Assembly: GCA_016840025.1 (NCBI GenBank)
Contig: JAEOTF010000102.1
Span: 1-64,000, forward strand
DNA length: 64,000 nt
Direction: 5' to 3'
DNA from: Candidatus Hodarchaeota archaeon
GTDB lineage: Archaea; Asgardarchaeota; Heimdallarchaeia; Hodarchaeales; YT1-039
This document shows positions 18,709 to 27,057 of this stretch, piece by piece. Positions within the stretch are counted from its first letter, which is position 1, and each line of letters opens with the position of its first letter. A model generated the notes under the pieces. It was given only the letters and a program-made list of their open reading frames with translations. It ran no database searches and was not told the DNA's origin. A program made the translations under genes and the position numbers.

Positions 18709-19680
18709 GTGGTTCTCGCTGATTTAGTAGGAGATACCCATCGATTTTTGTTCCTCGGTGGTAAAGGCGGTGTAGGGAAGACAAGTATGGCAGCCGCTCT
18801 TGCAATTCAAGCTGCTTCTGAAGGAAAAGAAACATTGATTATTTCCACCGATCCTGCCCATTCTTTATCAGATAGTCTAGATCAACAAATCGGTGGTTCA
18901 GAATTTGTAGCTGTTAACGGCGTTTCTAATCTTTATGCTTTGGAAATTGATACTGTTCAATCAGTAGAGGAAATAGGTGACATTTTTGGAGTACAGGACG
19001 TCAATAATGCTGCTACTCAAATGGGACTCGAAGGAAGTGAGGACTTAATAGGTTCTACTCCTGGTATAGATGAGACACTAGCTTTTGCTCGTTTATTAGA
19101 ATTTGTAGAAAAACCTACTCATGAATTGGTAGTTTTTGATACCGCTCCAACTGGACATACCTTGCGTTTATTAGGACTACCAGAAATTATGGATTCTTGG
19201 CTCTTTAAATTTATCTCTCTTCGGCAGAGGTTGAGCACAATGATGGGCTCTTTCAAGCGGATGATTTTGGGTGGGCCTGAAGATACTACTAAAGAGGCAA
19301 TGGAAGCACTTAAGGATATGCGACGGCGTGTTCAAGTCGCTAGAACACATCTGGCTAATCCCAATGAGACAGAATTCATAGTTGTAACGATCCCAACAAT
19401 GATGGCAATTTGGGAGACAGAAAGGCTTATTAGGACGCTTTATGAATATTCAATACCCACAAATCATGTAATCGTCAACCAGATATCCCCTTCCAATCCT
19501 TCCTGTCCTTTTTGTGCATCACGGAGCAAAATGAGTCATGAAAACCTGGTTAAAATTCGCACCCTCTATGAAGATTTTAGTTTGATAGAAGTTCCTCTCT
19601 TTAATGATGAAATTCGCGGCATTGAGAAATTAAAAAGACTCGGTCAACTACTTATGAGTCCCCCTACTGAGGAACAATAA
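18709..19680 (+). CDS. ArsA/Get3-family ATPase for tail-anchored protein targeting
   Basis: 323 residues, GTG start at 18709. Deviant Walker A GKGGVGKT (18-25), switch I STDPAHSLSDSL, switch II DTAPTGHTLRLL, nucleotide-base contact VNQISPS and a zinc-type CPFC pair near the C-terminus. A single ATPase half is present, as in the Get3/TRC40 dimer and not the double ArsA of arsenic pumps. No ArsB pump or arsenic regulator is nearby. In the Get3 family, ATP drives capture of C-terminal membrane anchors for delivery to the membrane. The adjacent TRAP-beta-like gene supports a targeting role. Confidence 0.85.
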   Translation: MVLADLVGDTHRFLFLGGKGGVGKTSMAAALAIQAASEGKETLIISTDPAHSLSDSLDQQIGGSEFVAVNGVSNLYALEIDTVQSVEEIGDIFGVQDVNNAATQMGLEGSEDLIGSTPGIDETLAFARLLEFVEKPTHELVVFDTAPTGHTLRLLGLPEIMDSWLFKFISLRQRLSTMMGSFKRMILGGPEDTTKEAMEALKDMRRRVQVARTHLANPNETEFIVVTIPTMMAIWETERLIRTLYEYSIPTNHVIVNQISPSNPSCPFCASRSKMSHENLVKIRTLYEDFSLIEVPLFNDEIRGIEKLKRLGQLLMSPPTEEQ

Positions 19681-19683
19681 TTA

Positions 19684-20316
19684 ATGCTGTTTAATCCCCG
19701 CAGTTTGGAAAACCGAAATAAATCTCTAATTAAGAGAGCAGCCGCAGTTTTAGAGGTTGAGGATGAGAATCTCAACCCGTATCCTTCTATAGTAATCATA
19801 AAAAAAAGTTCTGTTCTTCCCAATTATCACGCTTCAGCACGTTATGATCATTTTTCTCAGCAAATAACCCTTGCTCAGAGGGGTATTATCGAACTTGCTC
19901 ATGGTAAAAACCTCGAATCCTTTCTTGTAGAAACTCTAATTCATGAGAATGCTCACTTCATTCATCACAGCCTACTTGGTGAAGTTTACGTTAAAATGTG
20001 GCCTCCATCTAGTGTAAATCTAAAACAAGTTGGTATTAAAACCGCAAAAGACTATACCACCTCTTACAAATGGCTAGAAGGTTTAGCGTTTCGTGTAACT
20101 CAAGAAACATTGAATAACGATCCGCCTACGCTATTAGACGTAGAAAAGGCTCTTCAAAGCAGAAATCTTGCATTCTACTTTCATTTCGCAGGTTGGTGGC
20201 AAGTTTCTCAGTTAGAAAAGGCTCATTTCATCCGTTTGAGTCGTTTATCTTATTGTGATATAGATAGAATCTCACCTTTACCATCAAAGCTAGATATCTT
20301 TCGGAGAAATAGGTAA
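19684..20316 (+). CDS. Small HExxH putative metalloprotease-like protein
   Basis: 210 residues. HENAH (87-91) sits in a helix-like context, TLIHENAHFIHHS, and fits the zinc-binding HExxH signature. A glutamate in KWLEGLAFRV about 45 residues later could be the third ligand, as in gluzincins. No signal peptide or membrane segment is seen, so it would be cytoplasmic. The family is not recognised; SprT-like or DUF-type zincins are candidates. It follows the Get3 gene by three bases and is probably co-transcribed. Confidence 0.6.
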   Translation: MLFNPRSLENRNKSLIKRAAAVLEVEDENLNPYPSIVIIKKSSVLPNYHASARYDHFSQQITLAQRGIIELAHGKNLESFLVETLIHENAHFIHHSLLGEVYVKMWPPSSVNLKQVGIKTAKDYTTSYKWLEGLAFRVTQETLNNDPPTLLDVEKALQSRNLAFYFHFAGWWQVSQLEKAHFIRLSRLSYCDIDRISPLPSKLDIFRRNR

Positions 20317-20437
20317 TAAACTGATATTTACTTTCTAATGATTCAAACAAGGGAAGTAAAAACTAATTGGTAACTTTTTTTAAAAGGTCAAATCATAAAT
20401 AAATCACGAGATAAGTTAGACAAGCGATGGTTTAGCG

Positions 20438-21070
20438 ATGGGCTTTGATGATCTCTTTGAGTCCGATGACACGAAAATGTCAGATGGACTAGGTAAACGG
20501 TTAGAAATATTATTTACATTCATAGATAGTGCTGTAGGTCGAATTTTGGACTCTTTACAAAAACTAGATGAAAGGATCACACAAGTTGAGGAAAGGTTCA
20601 CATCGGGAGTTGGATCTGCACCTTACGCCCCAGCTGGCATGCCTACTCAGGCCCCACCTTCGGGTTTACCTCCACCGCCATCTCCTTCCGGCGGAACCCC
20701 ACCTCCTCCTCCTTCCGGCGGTTTTCCTTCCGGCGGAACCCCACCTCCTCCTCCTTCCGGCGGAACCCCACCTCCTCCTCCTTCCGGCGGTTTTCCTTCC
20801 AGCGGAACCCCGCCTCCTCCTCCTAGCGGAAGTGGAACACTTCAATCAGAACTGCAAAGTGCAATGCAACGGCGTAGCAGCACCCCTGGTGCTCCTCCTC
20901 CTTCACACGGGTCTGGTGCCCCTGGTGCCCCTGCCCCTGGTGCCCCTGGTGCCCCTGGTGGGGGTGGCGCTCCTCCTCCTTCCCCAATGATGCTTCAGGC
21001 GCAACTTAAAGATGAACTTCGAGCAGCTTTTGCGAAGATTCGTTCTGGTTTAAACGAAGAGGATCGATAG
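20438..21070 (+). CDS. Coiled-coil polyproline protein, candidate actin-system regulator
   Basis: 210 residues in three parts. Residues 15-55 form a helix with heptads (LEILFTFIDSAVGRILDSLQ, then KLDERITQVEE). Residues 62-180 are low complexity: at least four PPPPPSGG-type blocks, then GAP repeats. The C-terminus has two short amphipathic helices, LQSELQSAMQRR (near 135) and LQAQLKDELRAAFAKIR (near 188), loosely like WH2 actin-binding helices. Coiled coil, polyproline and WH2-like helix is the layout of WASP/WASH-family proteins and formin FH1 regions. Asgard profilins can bind polyproline, so a cytoskeletal role is attractive, but it is inferred from layout only. No actin or profilin gene is in the window. 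Confidence 0.7.
   Translation: MGFDDLFESDDTKMSDGLGKRLEILFTFIDSAVGRILDSLQKLDERITQVEERFTSGVGSAPYAPAGMPTQAPPSGLPPPPSPSGGTPPPPPSGGFPSGGTPPPPPSGGTPPPPPSGGFPSSGTPPPPPSGSGTLQSELQSAMQRRSSTPGAPPPSHGSGAPGAPAPGAPGAPGGGGAPPPSPMMLQAQLKDELRAAFAKIRSGLNEEDR
20685..20826 (+). repeat. Coding minisatellite in the polyproline gene
   Basis: A 27-base unit beginning TCCGGCGGAACCCCACC and ending in CCT triplets recurs in near-perfect copies, interspersed with a TCCGGCGGTTTTCCT spacer. Repeats are in frame, so copy-number change alters only proline-block number. The stretch is far more GC-rich than the flanks. A second array of GGTGCCCCT nonamers lies at about 20915-20962. Confidence 0.8.
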
Positions 21071-21118
21071 GAACATTTTTCCTTTTTTTATTATTATACA
21101 AATTTATGGGTGTTAACA

Positions 21119-21901
21119 ATGAGTTTTCGTTCTACTACTCAATCTGAACCGTGCAGATTTGGTATCCCTCAGCTAGATGAAATTCTAGGCGGCGGTGTCC
21201 CTAGAGGTTCTGTTTTATTACTTGAAGATGAGGTAGGCATAGAAAGTGAGCCTGTTATTATTAAATTTCTTTCAACAGGTTTACGAGCGGGTGAATATGG
21301 TTACATTTTGAGTACTGAACATCCTTACAGTCACTACCGTCATCTTCTCATCCCCTTTGGTATTGATGAAGTTCAACTAGAAATGAAACGATTGGTGTTT
21401 CTTGACGGATTTTCCAATCCTTTTGGCTATACAGATATCCGTACAGAAGTTGAAAACATTGTTCGGGACATTAGTCAACCACGACAAATCATTGATAGCA
21501 TTCGTAGGGCAATTCTTCATGTTCGAACCGCTCATGTTCGAGGTGTCCTTGATTCACTTACAACACTCCTTCTTGTCTCTGATTCATTGAAACCTGCGCT
21601 CTCTTTTCTACAAACCAAGATAGCTCAGGATAAACAAAGGAATTTCGTATCTTTAATAACATTGCATACAGATGTTCATGAGCCAAATGTTATTAGAGCC
21701 ATTGAGCACCATTGTGATGGGGTTATTCGGATTGAAAAACCAGATCCAGACTCCGAAAGACCCGATGCTGGGACACTCTCTGTCATCAAAATGATCGGAG
21801 TAAGTCCTGGTTCACTCACCACTAAATTTTGGTACGAATTCTCTCCTGGATCAGTTGAACTTACCCCAAAAACAACAGATGCCTTGGAAGGTATTATATG
21901 A
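21119..21901 (+). CDS. RecA-fold protein without Walker A lysine (Elp4/Rad55-like)
   Basis: 260 residues from ATG 21119. It opens like KaiC/Rad55 proteins: CRFGIPQLDEILGGGVPRGS, then VLLLEDE. At the Walker A position it has EDEVGIESEPV, with neither the GKT nor the usual glycines, so ATP binding is unlikely. Later core strands are kept (VRGVLDSLTTLLLVSD, FVSLITLHTDVHEP). Elongator subunit Elp4 shows the same combination (GGG-P-G-VLLIEED followed by no P-loop), so an Elp4-like structural subunit is one reading; a degenerate archaeal Rad55/KaiC regulator is the other. The next gene overlaps its stop by four bases. Confidence 0.6.
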   Translation: MSFRSTTQSEPCRFGIPQLDEILGGGVPRGSVLLLEDEVGIESEPVIIKFLSTGLRAGEYGYILSTEHPYSHYRHLLIPFGIDEVQLEMKRLVFLDGFSNPFGYTDIRTEVENIVRDISQPRQIIDSIRRAILHVRTAHVRGVLDSLTTLLLVSDSLKPALSFLQTKIAQDKQRNFVSLITLHTDVHEPNVIRAIEHHCDGVIRIEKPDPDSERPDAGTLSVIKMIGVSPGSLTTKFWYEFSPGSVELTPKTTDALEGII

Positions 21902-22104
21902 CCAATTGCAGTATTGAAAATTGTGAAGGTGAAGCTGACCGTTCTTTTAGCCTCCAAAGGATAGGAAAAGCTGTCAAACAGGCAGGCCTTTCTGTTCCAA
22001 CTGGACGTAAAGTCAGACGAGTACATCTGTGTAAGCCTCATTATCGACAGATCAAAAAGCACCTACGAAAGGAGAGAGAAATCGAGCGTAAACGTTGGTC
22101 ATAA
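21898..22104 (+). CDS. Zinc-binding micro-protein
   Basis: 68 residues. The ATG overlaps the upstream TGA (ATGA), indicating translational coupling with the RecA-fold gene. NCSIENCEGEAD and later HLCKPHYRQIKKH give a C-x4-C plus C-x2-H arrangement that could bind one zinc. The rest is strongly basic (KKHLRKEREIERKRW), which suggests nucleic-acid contact. No family recognised. A partner role for the upstream protein is inferred from the overlap. Confidence 0.65.
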   Translation: MTNCSIENCEGEADRSFSLQRIGKAVKQAGLSVPTGRKVRRVHLCKPHYRQIKKHLRKEREIERKRWS

Positions 22105-22119
22105 GTCAAACTATGCTCA

Positions 22120-22154
22120 AGAACGGCCTATCTTGACCGTTCTACGCGTTTTTT
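22120..22154 (+). terminator. Hairpin plus T6 after the zinc micro-protein gene
   Basis: AGAACGG (22120-22126) pairs with CCGTTCT (22137-22143) around a ten-base loop. It is followed after five bases by TTTTTT (22149-22154). It lies between two convergent genes, where a transcription end is expected. Confidence 0.6.
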
Positions 22155-22240
22155 CATTTCTTACCAGCAATAGAAGATGATTAACTTCTTATTTCTTTGC
22201 CCTGTGCTTTTTTAGAAAAAAAGATGAATTAGGAACTTAT

Positions 22241-23155
22241 CTATTTTGTAATAGTGAGTTCGATTGCATTGTGTGGACATGCTTCTTTACAGTCTAAACA
22301 TAGGATACATTTACGATCCATTATCCTTTTTGCCGGGTAATCGAGTAATCGTATCCCCATAGGGCAGACATCTTCACACTTACCGCATCTATCGCATCGG
22401 CTGATGTTTCGACGAATTCCTACCAAGCTATATTGGCAAATACGTCCCATTATTGCCCCCGTAGGACAGAACCATCGGCACCATGCTCGCGTAACAAACA
22501 AAGGAATAAGAATCGCTACGAAAAAGATTAGAAGTCGTGTCCAGAAGATAATATCCCATCCTAGGAGGTTTCCATCTTCAAAAAGATCCACATCATCCAC
22601 ATCAAGCCCAAACGTTCCAAAAATAACCCACCACGGGAAAGCAGAAAATAACGTTGCGGCGGGATCTAATGGGGCTGAAACTACATCGCCAAATGCGCCC
22701 AGTTGGTCTTTAAACCCTTCAATGATAGCCACACCAATAGCAAAGACAATAAAAGTCACAGCGAAGAATTCACCAAAATAAGCCATGACTCTATTTTCTT
22801 GCCGATTGGGTCGTCTGCTCTTTATTGGGAGTTTGGCCAATAGATCTTGAACAAAACCAAAAGGACATGCCCACGCACAGAAAGCTCGGCCAAATATAGC
22901 TCCAATCAAAAAGAAACTAGCAATAGCCATAAAGGGGATAGCTGGCCCCTGTTCAGCTCCCCCTGTAATAAAGTCTTGTAAAATATAAAACGCCCCGCTT
23001 ACAACTGAATAAGGACCTTCAGGAATATTAATAGGAAGTAAAAGTCCAGTTGGTACAACGCCGAATATTGCAGCGTTCAAGAGCAGTAATAAAAGGAATT
23101 GACAGCTGAATCTTAGTGTATGAACTATGCGAGTCTTGATTTTCTTTTCAGACAT
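22241..23155 (-). CDS. NapH/MauN-like membrane ferredoxin
   Basis: 304 residues from ATG 23155; a GTG at 23179 would overlap the upstream small gene. About five membrane segments surround two CxxxCP motifs, CAWACPFG and CRWFCPTG, the hallmark of the NapH/NosR/RdxA family. The C-terminus carries two 4Fe-4S ferredoxin motifs, CDRCGKCEDVCP and CILCLDCKEACP. Such proteins move electrons between the quinone pool or membrane and a redox partner. No nitrate or nitrous-oxide reductase is nearby, so the partner is unknown. Confidence 0.85.
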   Translation of the reverse strand: MSEKKIKTRIVHTLRFSCQFLLLLLLNAAIFGVVPTGLLLPINIPEGPYSVVSGAFYILQDFITGGAEQGPAIPFMAIASFFLIGAIFGRAFCAWACPFGFVQDLLAKLPIKSRRPNRQENRVMAYFGEFFAVTFIVFAIGVAIIEGFKDQLGAFGDVVSAPLDPAATLFSAFPWWVIFGTFGLDVDDVDLFEDGNLLGWDIIFWTRLLIFFVAILIPLFVTRAWCRWFCPTGAIMGRICQYSLVGIRRNISRCDRCGKCEDVCPMGIRLLDYPAKRIMDRKCILCLDCKEACPHNAIELTITK

Positions 23156-23168
23156 CTTTGATATCGCC

Positions 23169-23318
23169 TCATGAACCACGTGGAACTCCTGCTCTAAACC
23201 CTTCCGTCACTTCTTCTAGCATCTGATGAATTGTATCGTATTCCCCGAGAGCTAGCGCTGCTCCAAGACAAAAAAGCCCAACACCCAAAAAAATGATTGT
23301 GGCAACTCGGAATTGCAT
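23169..23318 (-). CDS. 49-residue single-pass membrane protein upstream of the NapH-like gene
   Basis: A short frame read directly from the minus strand: ATG at 23318, TGA at 23169-23171. It begins MQFRVATIIFLGVGLFCLG, one hydrophobic helix, and then turns polar (EYDTIHQMLEEVTEGFRAG). GAGG lies nine bases before the ATG. Its stop is 13 bases before the ATG of the NapH-like gene, so the two are probably one transcript. I suggest a small accessory subunit. It matches no family I know. Confidence 0.55.
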   Translation of the reverse strand: MQFRVATIIFLGVGLFCLGAALALGEYDTIHQMLEEVTEGFRAGVPRGS

Positions 23319-23579
23319 GCTCGAACCTCAACTACTTTAGAATTTGTAATAGGCCACAGAAAAATAACTCATCAATAAACTTTTTTTAAGATCAGGGAGT
23401 GATCTTTTTGTTAAGGGGGTTTTTATGCTACTGATCACTATTTTCTCAATAAATTCGCTAGCTATGAAAGTTTAAGCAGCTCTTACTTCGAATAATTCCC
23501 CTTATTTACCTTTTTTATATTCTCAAGCTACCTATCGAAATTACCATCGCTATTCTCACTTGACTAACTTCTAGCTCTA

Positions 23580-24803
23580 CTAGAATCCATAATCTCGGGC
23601 AATGGCAAATCCATCGACAAGACCAAATAACTGCTTCCAGAGCCTGATAAATCTTGGATGTCTTAATGTACGATAGATAAAAATAAGGCTATCTCTTCTA
23701 TGCATTTTAGTAATATCTTGTCCATCTACTATGACTCCTAAGGCGTTAAGTTCTTTATTTGTGAATTTATGGTAGAAAATTTCATGAGCTCTTGCAATAC
23801 TCTCATCTGCATAGGGCATCTCTTTCCAACAACTCTCATAATTCTGTAAGAATTCCTTACCAAAATTATCTCGTTCATTCGCATTGATAATTATCTCTCC
23901 TGCTAATTTACCCGTATGCATAGCAATAATAATTCCTCCGTAAAAAATCATATTTGGAAAACCACCTGCATCACCTGCTAATAGAACCCGATCCGCGTAC
24001 GTTTGGGGCAGTGGTCCTGTAGAAGGTATGATGCCGGCAATGGTTTTTTCTACTGAGATTTTCTCAATTGCAGCTTTTTGACCAATTTTCTTAATAAAAG
24101 AATCGAGTTTTTTCCGTGGATTTTGCTTTGCAGCACATACTATTCCTATGTTTGTTGTTTCCTTTTTCGGAAAGACCCATCCATATCCTTCTGGAAAAGC
24201 TTCATGATCAAAATAGAAATCTAATGCGTCCGTAAGAACCCCCTTTACCCTATATTCTACGCCTTGTACAACTTCCATTTTTTTATTGAGTCCTGTCCAT
24301 TTGCGGATATGAGAAGCTGGTCCATCACAGCCAACCACTACTTTTGTGACTATTGAATTTTTTTCACCCTTAGAATTTCTTGTACGAATAATCGCGTGAG
24401 TTTTAAATATTTCAAGCTGAATTGCTGCTGTTTCCGTCCTAATTTCAGCGCCTGCCTTTTGTGCTCTTTTTGCTAAGAATTGATCAAATCTAGGTCGATT
24501 AATGACCGCGGTCTCGAGGTTCGAGGTTGCAGTTCCCCCTGTTCCGAAAAAAAAACGTTGCAAATTAATTTTCCTTTCTATGATTGCATCAGCGTTTCTA
24601 GAAGAAACTACCTCTGTAGGAATGGAGAATTCGTTAATTTTTTCTATTGACATGCCTTCCCCACAAGCTACTGGTAATCCAATTGTTGGATGTTCTTCTA
24701 ATACTATAACATTTAGCCCTGAAGCTCCTATTTCCTCAGCTGCAGATAATCCCGCGGGCCCTGCTCCTACAATGATACAATCTACCGTTTCAAGATTTGT
24801 CAT
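23580..24803 (-). CDS. Geranylgeranyl reductase family flavoprotein
   Basis: 407 residues. FAD-binding Rossmann motif GAGPAGLSAAEE near the N-terminus (12-23), E in VIVLEEHP, then GLPVACGEGMS, a conserved substrate-side motif of archaeal geranylgeranyl reductases. GCDGPASHIRKW and VLLAGDAGGFPNM are later conserved blocks. The family reduces double bonds of isoprenoid chains in archaeal lipids or in quinone side chains. It is transcribed divergently from gar1. Substrate specificity cannot be read from sequence alone. Confidence 0.85.
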   Translation of the reverse strand: MTNLETVDCIIVGAGPAGLSAAEEIGASGLNVIVLEEHPTIGLPVACGEGMSIEKINEFSIPTEVVSSRNADAIIERKINLQRFFFGTGGTATSNLETAVINRPRFDQFLAKRAQKAGAEIRTETAAIQLEIFKTHAIIRTRNSKGEKNSIVTKVVVGCDGPASHIRKWTGLNKKMEVVQGVEYRVKGVLTDALDFYFDHEAFPEGYGWVFPKKETTNIGIVCAAKQNPRKKLDSFIKKIGQKAAIEKISVEKTIAGIIPSTGPLPQTYADRVLLAGDAGGFPNMIFYGGIIIAMHTGKLAGEIIINANERDNFGKEFLQNYESCWKEMPYADESIARAHEIFYHKFTNKELNALGVIVDGQDITKMHRRDSLIFIYRTLRHPRFIRLWKQLFGLVDGFAIARDYGF

Positions 24804-24870
24804 AACCCTCAGGCTCTCTAATTATTAATGATGCAAAAGAAAAAAATGCTCTCTTATTTTTTCTTCCATC

Positions 24871-25158
24871 ATGCGTTATTTATCAGATAGAATAACTCTA
24901 TGCAAAGATAAACTTATAGTTCGGTGTGCTGGAGCTAACCTACCAGGTCTAGGGGATAAGTTATTTGATCAAAATCGTAAACCGTTAGGTCGAGTTTTTG
25001 ACATAATTGGTCCAATTACTAAGCCTTGGATTGTAGCTATTCTCCATAAAAATGCTGTAGTAACCGATAATACACTTGTTCACGTTGAAAGCACCAGAAA
25101 AGCAAAAAGAACACAAAAAAAGCCGAAAAAAAAGCACCGATCCAAACCTCGTCGATAG
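24871..25158 (+). CDS. gar1: H/ACA ribonucleoprotein protein Gar1
   Basis: 95 residues. The core of the Gar1 beta-barrel is clear: LPGLGDKLFDQNRKPLGRVF, then DIIGPITKPW. A lysine/arginine-rich tail follows (KKPKKKHRSKPRR). Gar1 joins Cbf5, Nop10 and L7Ae on H/ACA guide RNAs to make pseudouridine in rRNA and helps product release. It is usually linked to TFB in archaea; here no tfb gene is adjacent. The start is an ATG after TTCTTCCATC without a clear ribosome-binding site, as expected for a leaderless mRNA. Confidence 0.9.
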   Translation: MRYLSDRITLCKDKLIVRCAGANLPGLGDKLFDQNRKPLGRVFDIIGPITKPWIVAILHKNAVVTDNTLVHVESTRKAKRTQKKPKKKHRSKPRR

Positions 25159-25377
25159 AACTAGTTGGTTATCCGCTAAGAACTTTTTGACACCAATTTG
25201 CTCTTAAAAATATTTATCTATTCTCTCTAGACTTTTATTCTTATTATGAAAAGCTTTTCTGTTTCTTTCCAGTTAGATATAACAGTTAATCGGAAATTAA
25301 GGATTCTAATTTTGTTAGAAAGAGCCTTTTCAGATGGTATACCTTAAAAAGCAAAAAATGGGAAGACCTGTAAAGAC

Positions 25378-25386
25378 CTTATATAT
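25378..25386 (+). promoter_or_regulatory. Candidate TATA box of the first EF-1A-like gene
   Basis: CTTATATAT preceded by a purine-rich stretch (TAAAGAC) that could serve as BRE. It lies 55 bases before the TTG start. A transcription start about 25 bases downstream would leave a leader of roughly 30-35 bases that contains GGAGG (25424-25428). Confidence 0.5.
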
Positions 25387-25440
25387 CTCCATATACTAAT
25401 AAAACAGATAAAAAATCATTTTTGGAGGCCCTGAAAGAAA

Positions 25441-26988
25441 TTGGCAGATCAAGAACGAATGAATCTTATTGTTACGGGCCATGTTGATCATGGAAAATCC
25501 ACCGGGCTCGGACATTGTCTATTCTTGCTCGGACAAATACATGATCCTAAGAAACAGCGACCACCATGGCGTATCGCTGAGAAATACTTTATGGACTCAA
25601 AAGCCGCAGGTATGGGCAGTTGGAGTTATGCCTGGATTCTCCAAGGCGCTCCTGAAGAAAGAGAGCGAGGATTGACCATCAATATTGCCTTCCAAGAATT
25701 CCGTACAAAGAATTACACGTATAACCTAATTGATGCTCCTGGCCATGCTGACTTTGTAAAGAATCTCATAACTGGGGCTAGTCAGGCAGATGCCGCAATA
25801 CTGGTGGTATCCGCTAGGAAAGGTGAGTTCGAGGACGGAATCAAACGAACAGGCTCAGCAAGCGGAAAATATGCCAATGTCATCGGCATGACTATCGAAC
25901 ATATGTTGTTGATGATCTCGCTGGGAATCCACAACATTGTAGTTATGGTTAATAAGATGGATGTGGAAAAATGGGATCAAAAGCGATATGAACAGATCAA
26001 AAAGACGGTTCATGAATATTTTGGAGTCCTTATGGGCGCCCTTCAACTAGATAACAAAGATGAAATCCTTAATCAAATCAAATACATCCCTACCAGTGGT
26101 TTGTATGGCGTTAACATGTTGTCCAAAGACGATACGATCGCCAATGTAGAGAACCACATTGCTGCAGCTGAAGCAGGTAGTGGGAATGCTGACTTTGTTG
26201 CCTCTTTGAAGGAAGAATTGGAAGAGATCAAGAGGCAATGGCCGGATTGGTATGAAGGTCCAAGTTTAGTGGAAGCTCTGGATGCCCTTCCCTCTCCTAA
26301 GGCACGTCAAGCAGCTTTAGCAAAACAATCTTTACGAGTTCCTATTCAAAGTGTTTTGAACATTTCGGGCGTTGGAACTGTATTAACGGGCCGTGTCGCT
26401 TCTGGTGTTCTTACCCCCAATAGTGACGTTCTATTGGCACCAACGAAACAATCTCTAGACCCAATTCCCGTTTCAATAAAAACTATCCAGGAATTTCATA
26501 AAGATCTTCCCTCAGCTGCACCTGGTGACAATGTAGGTTTCAATATTAGAGCCAAAAACCTAGCCGCATCGGATGTTCTACGGGGAGCTGTTGTGAGTGA
26601 CCCCAAAGATCCTGCAAAAGCCCTTCGTCCTAGCCAAGATGGTTTTCTCGGCATAGTACTCGTAGTTCGAGCACTTGGTAAAAAGAAAGGGAAAGGTAAG
26701 GATGATGTATGGTCAGTTCACGTCAATTATACCCCTGTGGTTCATTGTGGAACCGCTCAAGTGGCATGCCGAGTTACGGAGATCCGAAACCTTGCAGGAA
26801 AAGAGATAGCTGAATTAAAACAGAATGAGCGAGGAATGGTATGGTTTACCCCGCTTCAAGCACTGGTAGCGGAACCTTTAGCTACATCACCTACTCTTGG
26901 CCGTTTTGCGCTACGTGATAGCGGTAAAACGGTTGCTGTGGGAATTATAGAGAAAATAGAACTCGATCGCTATAAGAAAGCTGAGTAA
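25441..26988 (+). CDS. Elongation factor 1-alpha-like GTPase, divergent copy A
   Basis: 515 residues, about 80 more than canonical aEF1A. TTG start with GGAGG 12 bases upstream. G1 GHVDHGKST, G3 DAPGHADF and G4 NKMD are intact. The usual GQTREH segment is replaced by GMTIEH after an insertion, and a charged insert of about 30 residues occurs near residue 230 (AAAEAGSGNADFV onward). Domain 2 (ISGVGTVLTGRVASGVL; APGDNVGFNIR) and domain 3 (HCGTAQVACRVTEI; PTLGRFALRDSGKTVAVGII) are EF1A-like. It should bind GTP and deliver aminoacyl-tRNA or a release/rescue factor to the ribosome. Whether it is the main EF1A or a specialised paralogue is unclear. Confidence 0.85.
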   Translation: MADQERMNLIVTGHVDHGKSTGLGHCLFLLGQIHDPKKQRPPWRIAEKYFMDSKAAGMGSWSYAWILQGAPEERERGLTINIAFQEFRTKNYTYNLIDAPGHADFVKNLITGASQADAAILVVSARKGEFEDGIKRTGSASGKYANVIGMTIEHMLLMISLGIHNIVVMVNKMDVEKWDQKRYEQIKKTVHEYFGVLMGALQLDNKDEILNQIKYIPTSGLYGVNMLSKDDTIANVENHIAAAEAGSGNADFVASLKEELEEIKRQWPDWYEGPSLVEALDALPSPKARQAALAKQSLRVPIQSVLNISGVGTVLTGRVASGVLTPNSDVLLAPTKQSLDPIPVSIKTIQEFHKDLPSAAPGDNVGFNIRAKNLAASDVLRGAVVSDPKDPAKALRPSQDGFLGIVLVVRALGKKKGKGKDDVWSVHVNYTPVVHCGTAQVACRVTEIRNLAGKEIAELKQNERGMVWFTPLQALVAEPLATSPTLGRFALRDSGKTVAVGIIEKIELDRYKKAE

Positions 26989-26989
26989 T

Positions 26990-27048
26990 AACAACACTCC
27001 TTTCTTTTTTCTAATTTTCTTCTTTTATTTTTACTTCCTTAAAGTAAG
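26990..27048 (+). terminator. Pyrimidine/T-rich tract between the EF-1A-like genes
   Basis: The spacer after copy A is a run of T clusters (CTTTCTTTTTTC, TTTTCTTC, TTTTATTTTTAC) on the coding strand without a hairpin. This is the usual look of an archaeal T-tract terminator. Partial read-through into copy B is possible because no obvious separate promoter is seen. Confidence 0.45.
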
Positions 27049-27057
27049 GTAGGTCAG

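Noticed and set aside
18709..19680. Arsenite-pump ATPase ArsA
   Set aside because: Only one ATPase half, CPFC zinc pair, no arsB or ars regulator; Get3 fits better.
20685..20826. Possible CRISPR-like array
   Set aside because: Repeats are contiguous, in frame and code for proline blocks; there are no spacers and no cas genes.
20568..20990. Leucine/histidine-rich 140-codon frame over the polyproline gene
   Set aside because: A frame-shifted shadow of the CCT-rich repeats; it has no start context.
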